Positions 53,010-61,983 of a stretch of DNA of 64,000 nucleotides are shown piece by piece. Where the stretch lies: contig NZ_KE386899.1 of the NCBI RefSeq assembly GCF_000429405.1, forward strand, positions 125,296 through 189,295, read 5' to 3'. The position numbers were made by a program, and so were the translations under genes. Positions within the stretch are counted from its first letter, which is position 1. Each line of letters begins with the position of its first letter. The notes under the pieces are model-generated. The model did not search any database. It saw nothing but the letters and a program-made list of their open reading frames with translations, and was not told the DNA's origin. The stretch is from Algoriphagus marincola DSM 16067 (GTDB lineage: Bacteria; Bacteroidota; Bacteroidia; Cytophagales; Cyclobacteriaceae).

Positions 53010-54140
53010 ATGAAGTTCACTTTAGCACAGGAAGATCCTCAATCCAAAGCCCGGGCAGGATTGGTGGATACAGACCATGGGAAGATCGAGACACCCATTT
53101 TTATGCCAGTCGGAACGGCAGGTACTGTCAAGGCAGTCCATCAGCGGGAACTCAAAGAGGATATTCAAGCTCAGATTATTCTAGGGAACACCTATCATCT
53201 TTATCTGCGGCCAGGATTGGATATTTTGGAAAAAGCCGGAGGTCTTCACAAATTCAATGGCTGGGATCGGCCGATTTTGACGGACTCGGGAGGGTATCAG
53301 GTTTTTTCGCTTGCTGGGACACGAAAGATTAAAGAAGAAGGGGTAACCTTCAAATCCCATATTGATGGATCAAAGCACAATTTCACTCCAGAAAATGTGA
53401 TGGATATTCAGCGGACTATCGGAGCGGATATCATCATGGCTTTTGATGAATGCACGCCCTATCCTTGCGAGTATGGCTATGCTCGCAAGTCCATGGAAAT
53501 GACGCATCGCTGGCTTAAGCGCTGTACCGAACGATTTGACTCTACGGAAGGAAAATACGGCTACAATCAGACACTATTTCCCATTGTACAGGGATCTGTT
53601 TACAAGGATTTGCGAAAGCAAAGTGCCGAATTCATCGCCGAGCAAGGTCGTGAAGGAAATGCAATAGGTGGTCTTTCTGTAGGAGAACCTGCTGAAATGA
53701 TGTACGAAATGACCGAGATCGTCACAGACCTTTTGCCGAGGGATAAACCCCGCTACCTGATGGGGGTGGGAACTCCGGCGAATATTCTGGAATGCATCGC
53801 ACTTGGGGTCGATATGTTCGACTGCGTAATGCCGACGCGAAATGCCCGAAACGGGATGCTCTTTACCTCAGAAGGGATAATCAATATTCGAAATGAAAAG
53901 TGGAAAGATGATTTCACTCCTATCGATCCAGCCATAGGAAATTATGCGAGTACTTTTTATTCCAAGGCTTATTTGCGGCATTTAACAATTTCTAAGGAAA
54001 TTTTGGCTGCACAAATCGCCAGCGTACATAACTTGGCCTTCTATCTGTGGTTAGTAAAAGAGGCAAGAAATCATATTTTAGCCGGTGATTTTGCTAGCTG
54101 GAAAAACCAGATGGTCAAAAAAGTAAGTACCCGTCTCTGA
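53010..54140 (+). CDS. tgt: tRNA-guanine transglycosylase lacking the zinc-site cysteines
   Basis: Exchanges guanine-34 for preQ1 in queuosine tRNAs. The 376-residue product keeps the catalytic landmarks: TDSGGYQVFSL (Asp92), GGLSVGEP (220-227) and MFDCVMPTRNARNG (nucleophile Asp271). In the C-terminal region where most bacterial enzymes have a CxCxxC zinc site, the sequence is DPAIGNYASTFYSKAYL, with no cysteine; the histidine of SVHNL (His340) remains. I recall similar Bacteroidota enzymes, so activity is probably preserved. First gene of a run with the LptF/G-type permease and an EamA transporter. Confidence 0.94.
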   Translation: MKFTLAQEDPQSKARAGLVDTDHGKIETPIFMPVGTAGTVKAVHQRELKEDIQAQIILGNTYHLYLRPGLDILEKAGGLHKFNGWDRPILTDSGGYQVFSLAGTRKIKEEGVTFKSHIDGSKHNFTPENVMDIQRTIGADIIMAFDECTPYPCEYGYARKSMEMTHRWLKRCTERFDSTEGKYGYNQTLFPIVQGSVYKDLRKQSAEFIAEQGREGNAIGGLSVGEPAEMMYEMTEIVTDLLPRDKPRYLMGVGTPANILECIALGVDMFDCVMPTRNARNGMLFTSEGIINIRNEKWKDDFTPIDPAIGNYASTFYSKAYLRHLTISKEILAAQIASVHNLAFYLWLVKEARNHILAGDFASWKNQMVKKVSTRL

Positions 54141-54141
54141 C

Positions 54142-55215
54142 ATGAAACTGATCGATCGACTCATCATCAAGGATTTTTTGAAGACCTATTTCTTTGTGGT
54201 CTTGATGTTGATTTTGGTGGTCTTGGTGTTGGATTTTACGGAAAAAAATGACAAATACATCCAAAATCAAGTGCCAACCGGGGAGATACTCAGATACATG
54301 GGAAACTATGGGCTCTATTTGAATAATCTCCTGACACCCATTACGGTCTTTATTTCGGTGATTTTCATTACCTCCAAAATGGCCGGGCGTACGGAAATTA
54401 TCGCCATTTTAGGGAGTGGAGTTAGTTTTGTCAGGTTACTATTTCCTTTTCTATTTTCTGCAGCGCTGATTGGCGGAGCCAGTTTTCTTCTGAATGGCTG
54501 GGTGCTCCCCACGGCCACTGAGAATCTGACCGTTTTTCGCTTGGTCTATCTTGAAAAGGGTGCCGCTCAAAGTGAGCAAAATATTCACATCAAAGTAGGG
54601 GAGGATAGCTATGCTTATTTGAGTCGATTCTTCAAAACCAACAACACTGGCTATAATTTCACCTTAGAAACGATCCGAGACGGAGAGATGCTGGCCAAGC
54701 TCTCTTCTGACCGAATCGAATGGGATACGGCTAAGAATGCCTGGACGCTGAAAAATTGGAGACTTCGGGAATTGAAAGAGGAAGGAGAGGAGTGGACGGT
54801 GGGTACTGAGTTGGACACGGTCCTTTCGATCGTTCCTCAAGACTTTGGCGTACCGGAAAATCATCACGAGACACTCAAACTACCACAGCTCAGCCGTCAA
54901 ATCCGGATATTGGAGGATCGTGGAGCGGATAATGTCGCTTATTACAAGATTGAGCGCTACGTCCGTTTTATGTCTCCTTTTGCTGCCTTGATTTTGACTT
55001 TTATAGGGGTAATTATGTCTGCGCGCAAGACACGGGGTGGCTCAGGCTTTCAAATTGCTATGGGTTTCTTGATGGCGTTCATCTACATTCTCTTATTTAT
55101 TCTATCTAGAACCTTTGCCGAAAATGGTTCGGAGTACCCTATTTTTGCGGTTTGGCTTCCCAATATCATTTTTGCTTCGGTAGGTCTAGTGCTTTATAAA
55201 ACCGTCCCGCGATAA
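54142..55215 (+). CDS. LptF/LptG family permease (lipopolysaccharide export)
   Basis: A 357-residue inner-membrane protein of the YjgP/YjgQ family with three helices at the N-terminus (about 12-33, 55-80, 95-118), a periplasmic beta-jellyroll (about 130-265) and three at the C-terminus (about 275-355). It starts IDRLIIKDFLKTYFFVVLML, and has the family RYVRFMSPFAALILTFIGV and SARKTRGGSGFQIAMG segments. In E. coli LptF and LptG pair with LptB to move LPS; only one is here. It follows tgt after a single base and abuts the EamA gene. Confidence 0.9.
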   Translation: MKLIDRLIIKDFLKTYFFVVLMLILVVLVLDFTEKNDKYIQNQVPTGEILRYMGNYGLYLNNLLTPITVFISVIFITSKMAGRTEIIAILGSGVSFVRLLFPFLFSAALIGGASFLLNGWVLPTATENLTVFRLVYLEKGAAQSEQNIHIKVGEDSYAYLSRFFKTNNTGYNFTLETIRDGEMLAKLSSDRIEWDTAKNAWTLKNWRLRELKEEGEEWTVGTELDTVLSIVPQDFGVPENHHETLKLPQLSRQIRILEDRGADNVAYYKIERYVRFMSPFAALILTFIGVIMSARKTRGGSGFQIAMGFLMAFIYILLFILSRTFAENGSEYPIFAVWLPNIIFASVGLVLYKTVPR

Positions 55216-56127
55216 ATGCAGGCTTCCCTGAAAGATTATCTTTTACTCCACCTCATTGTCTTGATATGGGGTTTTACAGCTATTCTCGGAGTGTTGATTT
55301 CGCTTCCAGCTCTGGAATTGGTTTTTTACCGAACCCTCATCGCCTCGGTTGGAGTGGCCTTGCTTTTTGTATGGAAAAAGAAAAATATTTGGATTCCCCC
55401 ACATCAAATGTGGAAGGTATTGGGTACCGGGGTGCTGATTGCTTTGCACTGGATTCTGTTTTTTTGGTCAGCAAGAGTTTCCACAGTTTCCGTTTGCTTA
55501 GCTGGAATGGCTACGACCTCGCTTTGGACGGCGTTTGTTGAGCCTTTTTTCAATAAAGCAAAAATCAAGTGGTATGAGGTGGCATTGGGTTTACTGGTGA
55601 TCTCCGGGCTCTTGGTCATTTTCAAATTTGAAACAGGCTATTGGCTTGGCCTATCGATGGCTTTGGCTTCGGCCTTTTTGGCGGCTTGCTTTTCTGTGAT
55701 TAATGGCCGACTGACCAAGCGTCACGATCCCTATCAAATTACCTTTTACGAGATGACGGGGGCCTGTTTGGCAATTTTATTATTCATGCCTGTTTATTCG
55801 ATTTGGCTGACTGATGGAGCTGGTATTCAATGGACTTGGCAGGGGATGGATTGGTTTTGGTTGCTGGTTTTAGGAGGGGTGTGTACTGTCTATGCCTTTT
55901 CCGTTTCGGTGGATTTGATGAAGCGACTGACCGTATTTTCAATCAATTTGACGATCAATCTGGAACCTGTTTATGGAATTGTTTTGGCGGTTTTGATCTT
56001 TGGAGAAAAGGAAAAAATGACCCCTGAGTTTTATCTGGGGACCTTGATCATTCTGGTTTCGGTTTTGATTTATCCTGTGCTGAATTACTGGAATAAGCGG
56101 AGAAAGGCTGTCAGGACTTTGGGTTAG
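55216..56127 (+). CDS. EamA/DMT-superfamily transporter
   Basis: A 303-residue inner-membrane protein with ten predicted helices arranged as two EamA repeats (first from about 8, second from about 150). Landmarks: LIWGFTAILGVLISLPALELVFYRTL, with the conserved FxR in the second helix region, and FSINLTINLEPVYGIVLAVLIFGE near the end, typical of drug/metabolite exporters. Starts with no gap after the permease gene and its last 4 bases overlap the end of the convergent toxin gene. Substrate unknown. Confidence 0.9.
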   Translation: MQASLKDYLLLHLIVLIWGFTAILGVLISLPALELVFYRTLIASVGVALLFVWKKKNIWIPPHQMWKVLGTGVLIALHWILFFWSARVSTVSVCLAGMATTSLWTAFVEPFFNKAKIKWYEVALGLLVISGLLVIFKFETGYWLGLSMALASAFLAACFSVINGRLTKRHDPYQITFYEMTGACLAILLFMPVYSIWLTDGAGIQWTWQGMDWFWLLVLGGVCTVYAFSVSVDLMKRLTVFSINLTINLEPVYGIVLAVLIFGEKEKMTPEFYLGTLIILVSVLIYPVLNYWNKRRKAVRTLG

Positions 56128-56456
56128 AAATGGAGGATATCATTTAAAGTCTCAATAGCAAGTTTGATTTGTTTTTTTTCAACCTCTCCAATTTTTGTCT
56201 TGAGTCTTTGTTTGGATATTGACCTTAAATGAAAAATCATAATCTCTGAATCTACTTTTAATCCATTTTTTTCAGTGGGTTGTAAAATTGGGTTCCCTTT
56301 GAATCCTTTGATTTTACTTGTTAAAGGCGCTGCCAAAACGACTTGGAGATGAGTGTTTAACAGGTTTCCACTCAAAATGACCACAGGTCGATACCCGGCT
56401 TGTTCTGATCCAATTACAGGGTCTAATCTTGCATACCAGATTTCACCTTGCTTCAT
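56124..56456 (-). CDS. MazF/PemK-type toxin (mRNA endoribonuclease)
   Basis: A 110-residue toxin of the MazF/PemK/CcdB fold. The N-terminal GEIWYARLDPVIGSEQAGYRPVVILS segment carries the conserved Arg and Gly residues (GYRPVVI), followed by LAAPLTSKIKG and the ISKQRL near the end. Overlaps the upstream antitoxin gene by 14 bases, the usual arrangement. Such toxins cleave mRNA at short sequences and are neutralised by the antitoxin. Confidence 0.9.
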   Translation of the reverse strand: MKQGEIWYARLDPVIGSEQAGYRPVVILSGNLLNTHLQVVLAAPLTSKIKGFKGNPILQPTEKNGLKVDSEIMIFHLRSISKQRLKTKIGEVEKKQIKLAIETLNDILHF

Positions 56457-56688
56457 CTTCTTCTATTTGCTTGAAGTATTCCCCCATGTCTTCTTCTGCC
56501 ATTTCTAGAATATCTGGATCTTTAGAGGCCATTTTGTAAGATTTAGCATATTCAATACGCTTCAAATAATCCAAATATGCCCGTAAGGCTTTTTCGATCA
56601 GCTTATTTTTTGGAATTGATAGTTTTGAAGCTTCTGAAGAAATTTTTTCAAGGAGATCGTCTGGGAGAGAACTTGTGAACGTAGCCAT
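56443..56688 (-). CDS. Ribbon-helix-helix antitoxin of the MazEF-type pair
   Basis: An 81-residue acidic protein with an N-terminal ribbon-helix-helix (FTSSLPDDLLEKISSEASK and KNKLIEKALRAYLDYL, about 4-42) and a disordered acidic C-terminal part (DPDILEMAEEDMGEYFKQIEEDEAR shortened to its core) that wraps the toxin in this family. Precedes the toxin gene, 14-base overlap. It probably represses its own promoter, for which the AT-rich sequence just upstream (56689-56729) is the obvious site. Confidence 0.85.
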   Translation of the reverse strand: MATFTSSLPDDLLEKISSEASKLSIPKNKLIEKALRAYLDYLKRIEYAKSYKMASKDPDILEMAEEDMGEYFKQIEEDEAR

Positions 56689-56729
56689 TTTATTTGAAGT
56701 TTATTGTAAATATAATAATAAATACGTTT

Positions 56730-57536
56730 TTAAAGTTCTTTTTCAAGGCAAAAATAATTACCAGGATAATCAATTCTACTTGGCTTAGTTTCAAAAAGAC
56801 CAAATACACTGGAACCGGAACCGGACATAGCTGCATAGTAGGCACCAGCTTGATACAGTTGGTTTTTGATGGCCGCTATTTCAGGGTGATTTCTAAAAAT
56901 ACTTTGTTCAAAATCATTGACCAATTCATTTTTCCATCTACTTCGGTCTGCTAACACTTCCTCAATCTTCGCTTTGGGAGCAGTAGGGTGGACGCCTGAG
57001 TAGGCCTCTTTGGTGCCGATGTGAATTCCCGGATTGATTAAGACTAGATAGCTTCCTGCAAGAGATACCTCTGCTGTACTGAGGATTTCACCCCGACCAC
57101 GGGCGATTTTTGGTGTATTCTCGATAAAAAAAGGACAATCGCTTCCGAGCTGTGCGGCATATTCTTCTAGAAAGTAGTCATCGAGATGGAGGTCAAAAAG
57201 ATTATTCATCAATTTCAAGGCGAAAGCTCCGTCAGCCGAACCCCCGCCAAGACCAGCACCCATTGGTATATTTTTATGAAGGTGGATTTTGAGATTGGGG
57301 AGTCCTTGAAAGTCCTTTCGAAGAAGCTTCTCAGCCTTTAGAATCAAATTATCTTTGGCCTCACCTGGGATTGGGATTCCGGTGCTTTCCCAGCCGCCTT
57401 TTTTATCCAAGATGATTTCTAAAGCATCCAGAAGTGGGATTGGAACCATGCAAGTTTCGATTTCGTGGTATCCATCCTTTCTTTTTCCTAGGATATGCAG
57501 TCCGAGGTTGATTTTTGCATTAGGGAAAGTGATCAT
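56730..57536 (-). CDS. ispE: 4-(cytidine 5'-diphospho)-2-C-methyl-D-erythritol kinase
   Basis: GHMP-family kinase of the MEP isoprenoid pathway. From the ATG ending 57536 the product has 268 residues, starting MITFPNAKINLGLHI as expected for IspE, with the ATP-binding PMGAGLGGGSADGA and C-terminal MSGSGSSVFGLF. A longer in-frame start 48 codons upstream would add an unrelated segment. It is divergent from the ilv operon with a long AT-rich region between. Confidence 0.94.
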   Translation of the reverse strand: MITFPNAKINLGLHILGKRKDGYHEIETCMVPIPLLDALEIILDKKGGWESTGIPIPGEAKDNLILKAEKLLRKDFQGLPNLKIHLHKNIPMGAGLGGGSADGAFALKLMNNLFDLHLDDYFLEEYAAQLGSDCPFFIENTPKIARGRGEILSTAEVSLAGSYLVLINPGIHIGTKEAYSGVHPTAPKAKIEEVLADRSRWKNELVNDFEQSIFRNHPEIAAIKNQLYQAGAYYAAMSGSGSSVFGLFETKPSRIDYPGNYFCLEKEL

Positions 57537-57864
57537 GTCGAGAGCTTTCCGCAAATTAAGTGGATTTTGGACTGAAAAGTTTACAATTCGATCTTTGAAT
57601 ATTTTTAAGTTAATCTTGGAAAGATTAGGAAAAATAAGGCGATTGATCCCTTCGGTTGATAAAAATGGAATCTTTTTCACTTTTTATTAAAAAAAAGTCA
57701 ATTCAGTATAAAATTCTGTTTTTTGAAAAAAAATATATTTCAAATAGAATAATAAGCATAAAAAGTTCTTATATAAGAATAAAATTCTATAAAAAATCAT
57801 ATTGCGATAATTTATATTCTGCGTTAAAGATTTTTAAGCGAATTAAATATTGTTAGTCTCCTCC
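57537..57864. other. AT-rich intergenic spacer between ispE and the ilv leader
   Basis: No convincing gene. The stretch from about 57662 to 57850 is strikingly A+T-rich with A- and T-tracts, as found upstream of strong promoters. A clean TAnnTTTG box was not found, so the promoter of the ilv operon could not be pinpointed. Confidence 0.5.
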
Positions 57865-57969
57865 ATGAAACTTAAATTTGACAAAATTTCGAATTCACAG
57901 CAGTTCAACCCAAAATCTATGAATCGAGTGGTCTTTTTGCTTAGCATTATTATTCTCCTAGGATACTAA
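57865..57969 (+). CDS. Leader peptide of the ilv-leu operon
   Basis: A 34-codon reading frame starting at 57865, or a 16-codon one from the in-frame ATG at 57919, ending MNRVVFLLSIIILLGY and TAA (57967-57969). Nine of the last sixteen residues are Val, Leu or Ile, the products of the downstream operon. The stop is followed after two bases by the antiterminator arm. This is what a branched-chain amino-acid attenuation leader should look like. Confidence 0.75.
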   Translation: MKLKFDKISNSQQFNPKSMNRVVFLLSIIILLGY

Positions 57970-57971
57970 GG

Positions 57972-58037
57972 TGAGGCACTAGACTATATCAAAATAAAAA
58001 ATCTGTAAGTGCCTCATTACATGAAGGCACTTTTTTT
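57972..58037 (+). promoter_or_regulatory. Transcription attenuator of the ilv-leu operon
   Basis: Two mutually exclusive stems. Antiterminator: TGAGGCACT (57972-57980) with AGTGCCTCA (58008-58016), 9 bp, perfect. Terminator: AAGTGCCT (58007-58014) with AGGCACTT (58025-58032), 8 bp, followed by T-run to 58037. A ribosome at the leader stop codon would cover 57972-57980 and let the terminator form; a ribosome stalled on the Val/Leu/Ile codons would leave it free. Confidence 0.75.
58007..58037 (+). terminator. Attenuator terminator before ilvD
   Basis: 8-bp stem with a 10-base loop and seven T, ending 9 bases before the ilvD start codon. Confidence 0.8.
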
Positions 58038-58045
58038 ATATCCCT

Positions 58046-59728
58046 ATGAAAAACCTTAAAAAATATAGTTGGGAAATCTCTGATAATCCCGAGCATCCGG
58101 CAGGCAAAGCTATGCTATATGCCACTGGTCTATCTGATAAGAAGTTAATGCAGCCTTTTGTAGGAATTGCAAGCTGTGGCTATGAAAGCAATCCCTGCAA
58201 CATGCACCTCAATGACTTTGCTGCCGAGATCAAATCAACTACTCAAGAGCATGATTTGACCGGTTTGGTTTTCAATACCATTGGGATTTCGGATGGTACT
58301 TCCATGGGGACACTGGGGATGCGTTATTCCTTGGTTTCCAGAGAGATCATTGCAGATTCGATTGAGTCATTCATTTTAGGTCACTCCTTTGATGCCTGTG
58401 TGGCAGTTGCAGGATGTGATAAAAATATGCCCGGGGCGATCATGGGAATGCTTCGCATCAACCGCCCATCGATTATGGTTTATGGTGGGACGATTGCCTC
58501 GGGCAATTATAAAGGTGAGAAACTGAACATCGTCTCTGCATTTGAGGCATTTGGGAAAAAGATTCAAGGAACCATCTCAGAACAAGACTATGATGGAGTG
58601 ATCCGAAATGCCTGCCCCGGTGCAGGTGCCTGTGGAGGGATGTATACTGCCAATACCATGTCATCTGCTGCAGAAGCTATGGGGATGTCTCTTCCTTACT
58701 CTGCTTCTTATCCTGCCAACTCCCCTGAGAAACTCCGAGAGTGTAGAGAGGTCAGCAAATACATCAAAATCCTACTTGAAAAAGACATTAAGCCCAAAGA
58801 TATCGTCACTCGAAAAAGCATTGAAAATGCTGTAAGGGTTATCGTAGCGCTAGGAGGCAGTACCAATGCAGTGATGCATATCCTGGCGATTGCGCGTACG
58901 GCTGGAGTAGACTTTACACTTGAAGACTTTAAAGCTGTAAATGATATCACCCCATTGTTAGGTGACTTCAAACCTTCCGGAAAATTCCTGATGGAAGATT
59001 TGCATGAACAAGGTGGGCTTCCAGCTTTCATGAAATTTATGCTAGATCAAGGAATGCTCCATGGAGATTGTATGACCGTCACCGGGAAGACTTTAGCCGA
59101 AAATCTGGAAAATATCGACCCTATCATACCATCCTTGGTCAATTGTATTCGGCCAATCGATCAGCCCATTAAGAAAACAGGTCATCTATGCATTCTCAAG
59201 GGAAATCTTGCTCCTGAAGGGGCAGTTTCGAAGATCACTGGAAAGGAAGGGGTTTCATTCACAGGTCCAGCCAAAGTTTTCGATTCTGAATTGGAGGCCA
59301 ATAATGCCATACGGGATCACAAGGTGCAGGCTGGAGATGTAGTGGTAGTTCGAAATGTCGGTCCAAAAGGAGCTCCTGGAATGCCAGAAATGCTTAAACC
59401 AACCTCCATGATCATTGGAGCGGGCCTCGGTTCAGATGTAGCTCTAATTACTGACGGAAGATTTTCCGGTGGAACGCATGGCTTTGTAGTGGGACACGTT
59501 ACCCCTGAGGCTTGGTGCGGAGGTCCCATTGGACTATTGAAAGACGGAGATATCATCACAATCGATGCGAATAATTTTGAGCTTTCAGTGCAAGTGAGTG
59601 AAGAAGAGTTTGCGGAACGCAAAAAATCCTGGTCACCCAAGAAAATTGAAGGACTGCAGGGTACCCTTAAAAAATACAATCAACTCGTGGCAACTGCATC
59701 AGAAGGCTGCGTAACCGATAAATTCTAA
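58046..59728 (+). CDS. ilvD: Dihydroxy-acid dehydratase
   Basis: Third step of valine and isoleucine synthesis, dehydrating 2,3-dihydroxy acids with an iron-sulfur cluster. The 560-residue product has the cluster cysteines Cys51 (ESNPCNMH), Cys124 ([10 protein letters not shown]) and Cys196 ([16 protein letters not shown]), the [20 protein letters not shown] segment and [16 protein letters not shown] near the C-terminus. Length is normal. First structural gene after the attenuator, 5 bases before ilvB. Confidence 0.97.
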   Translation: MKNLKKYSWEISDNPEHPAGKAMLYATGLSDKKLMQPFVGIASCGYESNPCNMHLNDFAAEIKSTTQEHDLTGLVFNTIGISDGTSMGTLGMRYSLVSREIIADSIESFILGHSFDACVAVAGCDKNMPGAIMGMLRINRPSIMVYGGTIASGNYKGEKLNIVSAFEAFGKKIQGTISEQDYDGVIRNACPGAGACGGMYTANTMSSAAEAMGMSLPYSASYPANSPEKLRECREVSKYIKILLEKDIKPKDIVTRKSIENAVRVIVALGGSTNAVMHILAIARTAGVDFTLEDFKAVNDITPLLGDFKPSGKFLMEDLHEQGGLPAFMKFMLDQGMLHGDCMTVTGKTLAENLENIDPIIPSLVNCIRPIDQPIKKTGHLCILKGNLAPEGAVSKITGKEGVSFTGPAKVFDSELEANNAIRDHKVQAGDVVVVRNVGPKGAPGMPEMLKPTSMIIGAGLGSDVALITDGRFSGGTHGFVVGHVTPEAWCGGPIGLLKDGDIITIDANNFELSVQVSEEEFAERKKSWSPKKIEGLQGTLKKYNQLVATASEGCVTDKF

Positions 59729-59733
59729 AGTCT

Positions 59734-61431
59734 ATGAAGGAAGAATCCATGATTCGTGGGGCAGACATAGTTGTGCAGTCCCTAATCGCAGAGCAGGCAG
59801 AAATTATCTTTGGGTATCCTGGAGGTGCAATCATGCCTGTATACGATGCCCTGTACGATTATCATGAGCAGATCAAGCACGTCTTGACTCGTCATGAACA
59901 GGGAGCTATTCACGCAGCACAAGGCTATGCCCGGGTTTCAGGAAAAGTAGGAGTTTGCTTGGCTACTTCAGGCCCCGGAGCGACTAATTTGATCACGGGG
60001 CTGGCTGATGCGCAGATCGACAGCACACCCTTGGTTTGTATTACTGGGCAAGTTGCCGCACATCTTTTGGGTACAGATGCCTTTCAGGAGACAGATGTGG
60101 TCGGTATTTCTATGCCTGGGACGAAATGGAATATTCAGGTGAGAAGAGTGGAGGATATTGCACCTGCGATTGCAAAAGGATTTTATATAGCTCGGTCTGG
60201 ACGTCCCGGACCTGTATTGATTGATATTACAAAAAATGCTCAAGTAGACTTCGGGCAGATGAATTACACTCCTTGCTTGGGCTTCAGGTCTTACAAAGTT
60301 CATCAGCCAATAGACCCAAATGCAATTCAGAAAGCTGCAGAATTGATCAAAGAGGCTAAGCGGCCCTATTTACTTTTTGGACAGGGCGTGGTTTTGGGGA
60401 AAGCTGAGACAGAGTTGAAGTTTTTCTTGGATAAAACAGGTATTCCTGCTGCATCTACCCTTTTGGGATCAGGGGCACTTTCAGAGGATCATCCAAATTA
60501 CGTGGGCAAGCTGGGTATGCATGGTAATTACGCTCCCAACCTCCTGACCAATCAATGTGATGTTCTCATTGCGGTCGGGATGCGATTTGACGATCGGGTA
60601 ACCGGAGACCTGAAGCGCTACGCCAAACAGGCAAAAGTCATTCATCTGGAACTGGACGCCGCTGAGATTAATAAAAACGTCAAGGTGGAAGTAGGAGTAT
60701 TAGGAGATTGTAAGGAAAGTCTTTCCATGCTAACCGAAGCAGTAGAGCAAGGGTCCCATCCGGAATGGCTGGGGAAGTTTCGTGAGTTGGAGCAGATGGA
60801 AAAGGAAGCTGTGATGCAGCATGATATCACACCGACCAAAGTGGGCCTTACCATGGGTGAGGTAATCAGTCAAATCAATCGCTACAAGGCAGATGATGCT
60901 GTTTTGGTAACCGATGTGGGACAGCACCAAATGATTGCTTGGCGCTATTTTCACTATAAGAAGACACGGACCCAGATTACTTCAGGAGGTTTAGGGACTA
61001 TGGGTTTTGCACTTCCAGCGGCTTTAGGAGCACAGCTTCATGACTATTCCAGACAGGTAATCTGTGTAGTTGGTGATGGAGGTATTCAGATGACCATTCA
61101 GGAGTTGGGTGCTATCATGCAGACCAAGGCGCCCGTCAAAATTGTCCTGCTCAATAATAATTACCTGGGAATGGTCCGTCAGTGGCAGCAAATGTTTTTT
61201 GATAAACGCTACTCATTCACTGAATTGGACAATCCGGATTTCATCAAACTGGCAGAAGCCTACGGAATTAAAGCCCAGAAGGTAACCGAAAGAAATACAC
61301 TCACGGAATCTATTGAAGATATGTTGATTCATGACGGCCCCTATTTCTTGGAAGTGGTGGTTGAGAAAGAAGATAATGTATTCCCGATGATCGCTACCGG
61401 ATGCTCGGTAGAAGAAGTCCGACTTTCTTAA
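59734..61431 (+). CDS. ilvB: Acetolactate synthase, large (catalytic) subunit
   Basis: Thiamine-diphosphate enzyme making acetolactate or acetohydroxybutyrate. The 565-residue product shows the catalytic glutamate Glu55 in RHEQGAIHAAQGYAR, ATSGPGATNLITGLADA, and the ThDP motif starting GDGGIQMTIQELGA and ending NNNYLG. An in-frame ATG five codons later (MIRGADIV) could also start it. The 12-base gap to ilvN and the order ilvD-ilvB-ilvN-ilvC make it part of the operon; feedback comes from the IlvN subunit. Confidence 0.97.
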   Translation: MKEESMIRGADIVVQSLIAEQAEIIFGYPGGAIMPVYDALYDYHEQIKHVLTRHEQGAIHAAQGYARVSGKVGVCLATSGPGATNLITGLADAQIDSTPLVCITGQVAAHLLGTDAFQETDVVGISMPGTKWNIQVRRVEDIAPAIAKGFYIARSGRPGPVLIDITKNAQVDFGQMNYTPCLGFRSYKVHQPIDPNAIQKAAELIKEAKRPYLLFGQGVVLGKAETELKFFLDKTGIPAASTLLGSGALSEDHPNYVGKLGMHGNYAPNLLTNQCDVLIAVGMRFDDRVTGDLKRYAKQAKVIHLELDAAEINKNVKVEVGVLGDCKESLSMLTEAVEQGSHPEWLGKFRELEQMEKEAVMQHDITPTKVGLTMGEVISQINRYKADDAVLVTDVGQHQMIAWRYFHYKKTRTQITSGGLGTMGFALPAALGAQLHDYSRQVICVVGDGGIQMTIQELGAIMQTKAPVKIVLLNNNYLGMVRQWQQMFFDKRYSFTELDNPDFIKLAEAYGIKAQKVTERNTLTESIEDMLIHDGPYFLEVVVEKEDNVFPMIATGCSVEEVRLS

Positions 61432-61443
61432 AAGAATCCCCCT

Positions 61444-61944
61444 ATGAAACGCTATACTATTTTCGTCATTACGGAGAATTTCATCGGAATTCTCAATCGG
61501 ATCACTATCATCTTCACTCGAAGAGGGATCAATATCGATGCCTTGACTGCTTCTGAAAGCAGTGTGGATGGGATTCATCGGATTACGATTGAAGTGACTA
61601 CTTCCGAAGAAATGGTAGTTCATCTCGTCAATCAAATCGAGAAAATCATCGATGTCATCAAGGCATTTTATCATGAAGATTCCGGCGTGGTCTATCAGGA
61701 GATTGCACTTTACAAGATCCCTGTTGCTCGCTTGGATGGAAGCTTAGAGAAAATCATTCGACAGCATCATGCAAAAATCATTTCGGCAGAGCAGGAATTC
61801 GTCGTGCTGGAAGTAGCTGGACATAAAGAACAAACCCAGGAGTTGCTGGAAATTCTGAAGGGCTATGGCCTCCTCGAATTTGCAAGATCAGGCAGAGTTG
61901 CTGTCGCGAAACGAATGCGAACAATTGATCAGTATTTATCATAA
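61444..61944 (+). CDS. ilvN: Acetolactate synthase, small (regulatory) subunit
   Basis: A 166-residue regulatory subunit with an N-terminal ACT domain (ENFIGILNRITIIFTRRGINIDALTASES, about 10-38, binding valine) and a C-terminal domain (about 80-160) that contacts the catalytic subunit. The glycine-asparagine pattern of the ACT site (GILNRI) is as expected. Follows ilvB after 12 bases. Confidence 0.95.
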   Translation: MKRYTIFVITENFIGILNRITIIFTRRGINIDALTASESSVDGIHRITIEVTTSEEMVVHLVNQIEKIIDVIKAFYHEDSGVVYQEIALYKIPVARLDGSLEKIIRQHHAKIISAEQEFVVLEVAGHKEQTQELLEILKGYGLLEFARSGRVAVAKRMRTIDQYLS

Positions 61945-61983
61945 AACATTAAAAATCAATCTATTAAACCTAATTTTAGAATC

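Noticed and set aside
57537-57680. 48-residue N-terminal extension of IspE
   Set aside because: IspE proteins start close to the PNAKINLGL motif; the extra part is AT-rich spacer.
57656-57856. A 66-codon frame in the spacer before the ilv leader
   Set aside because: Composition is only A/T-driven (Lys, Ile, Tyr, Phe), no plausible start signal.
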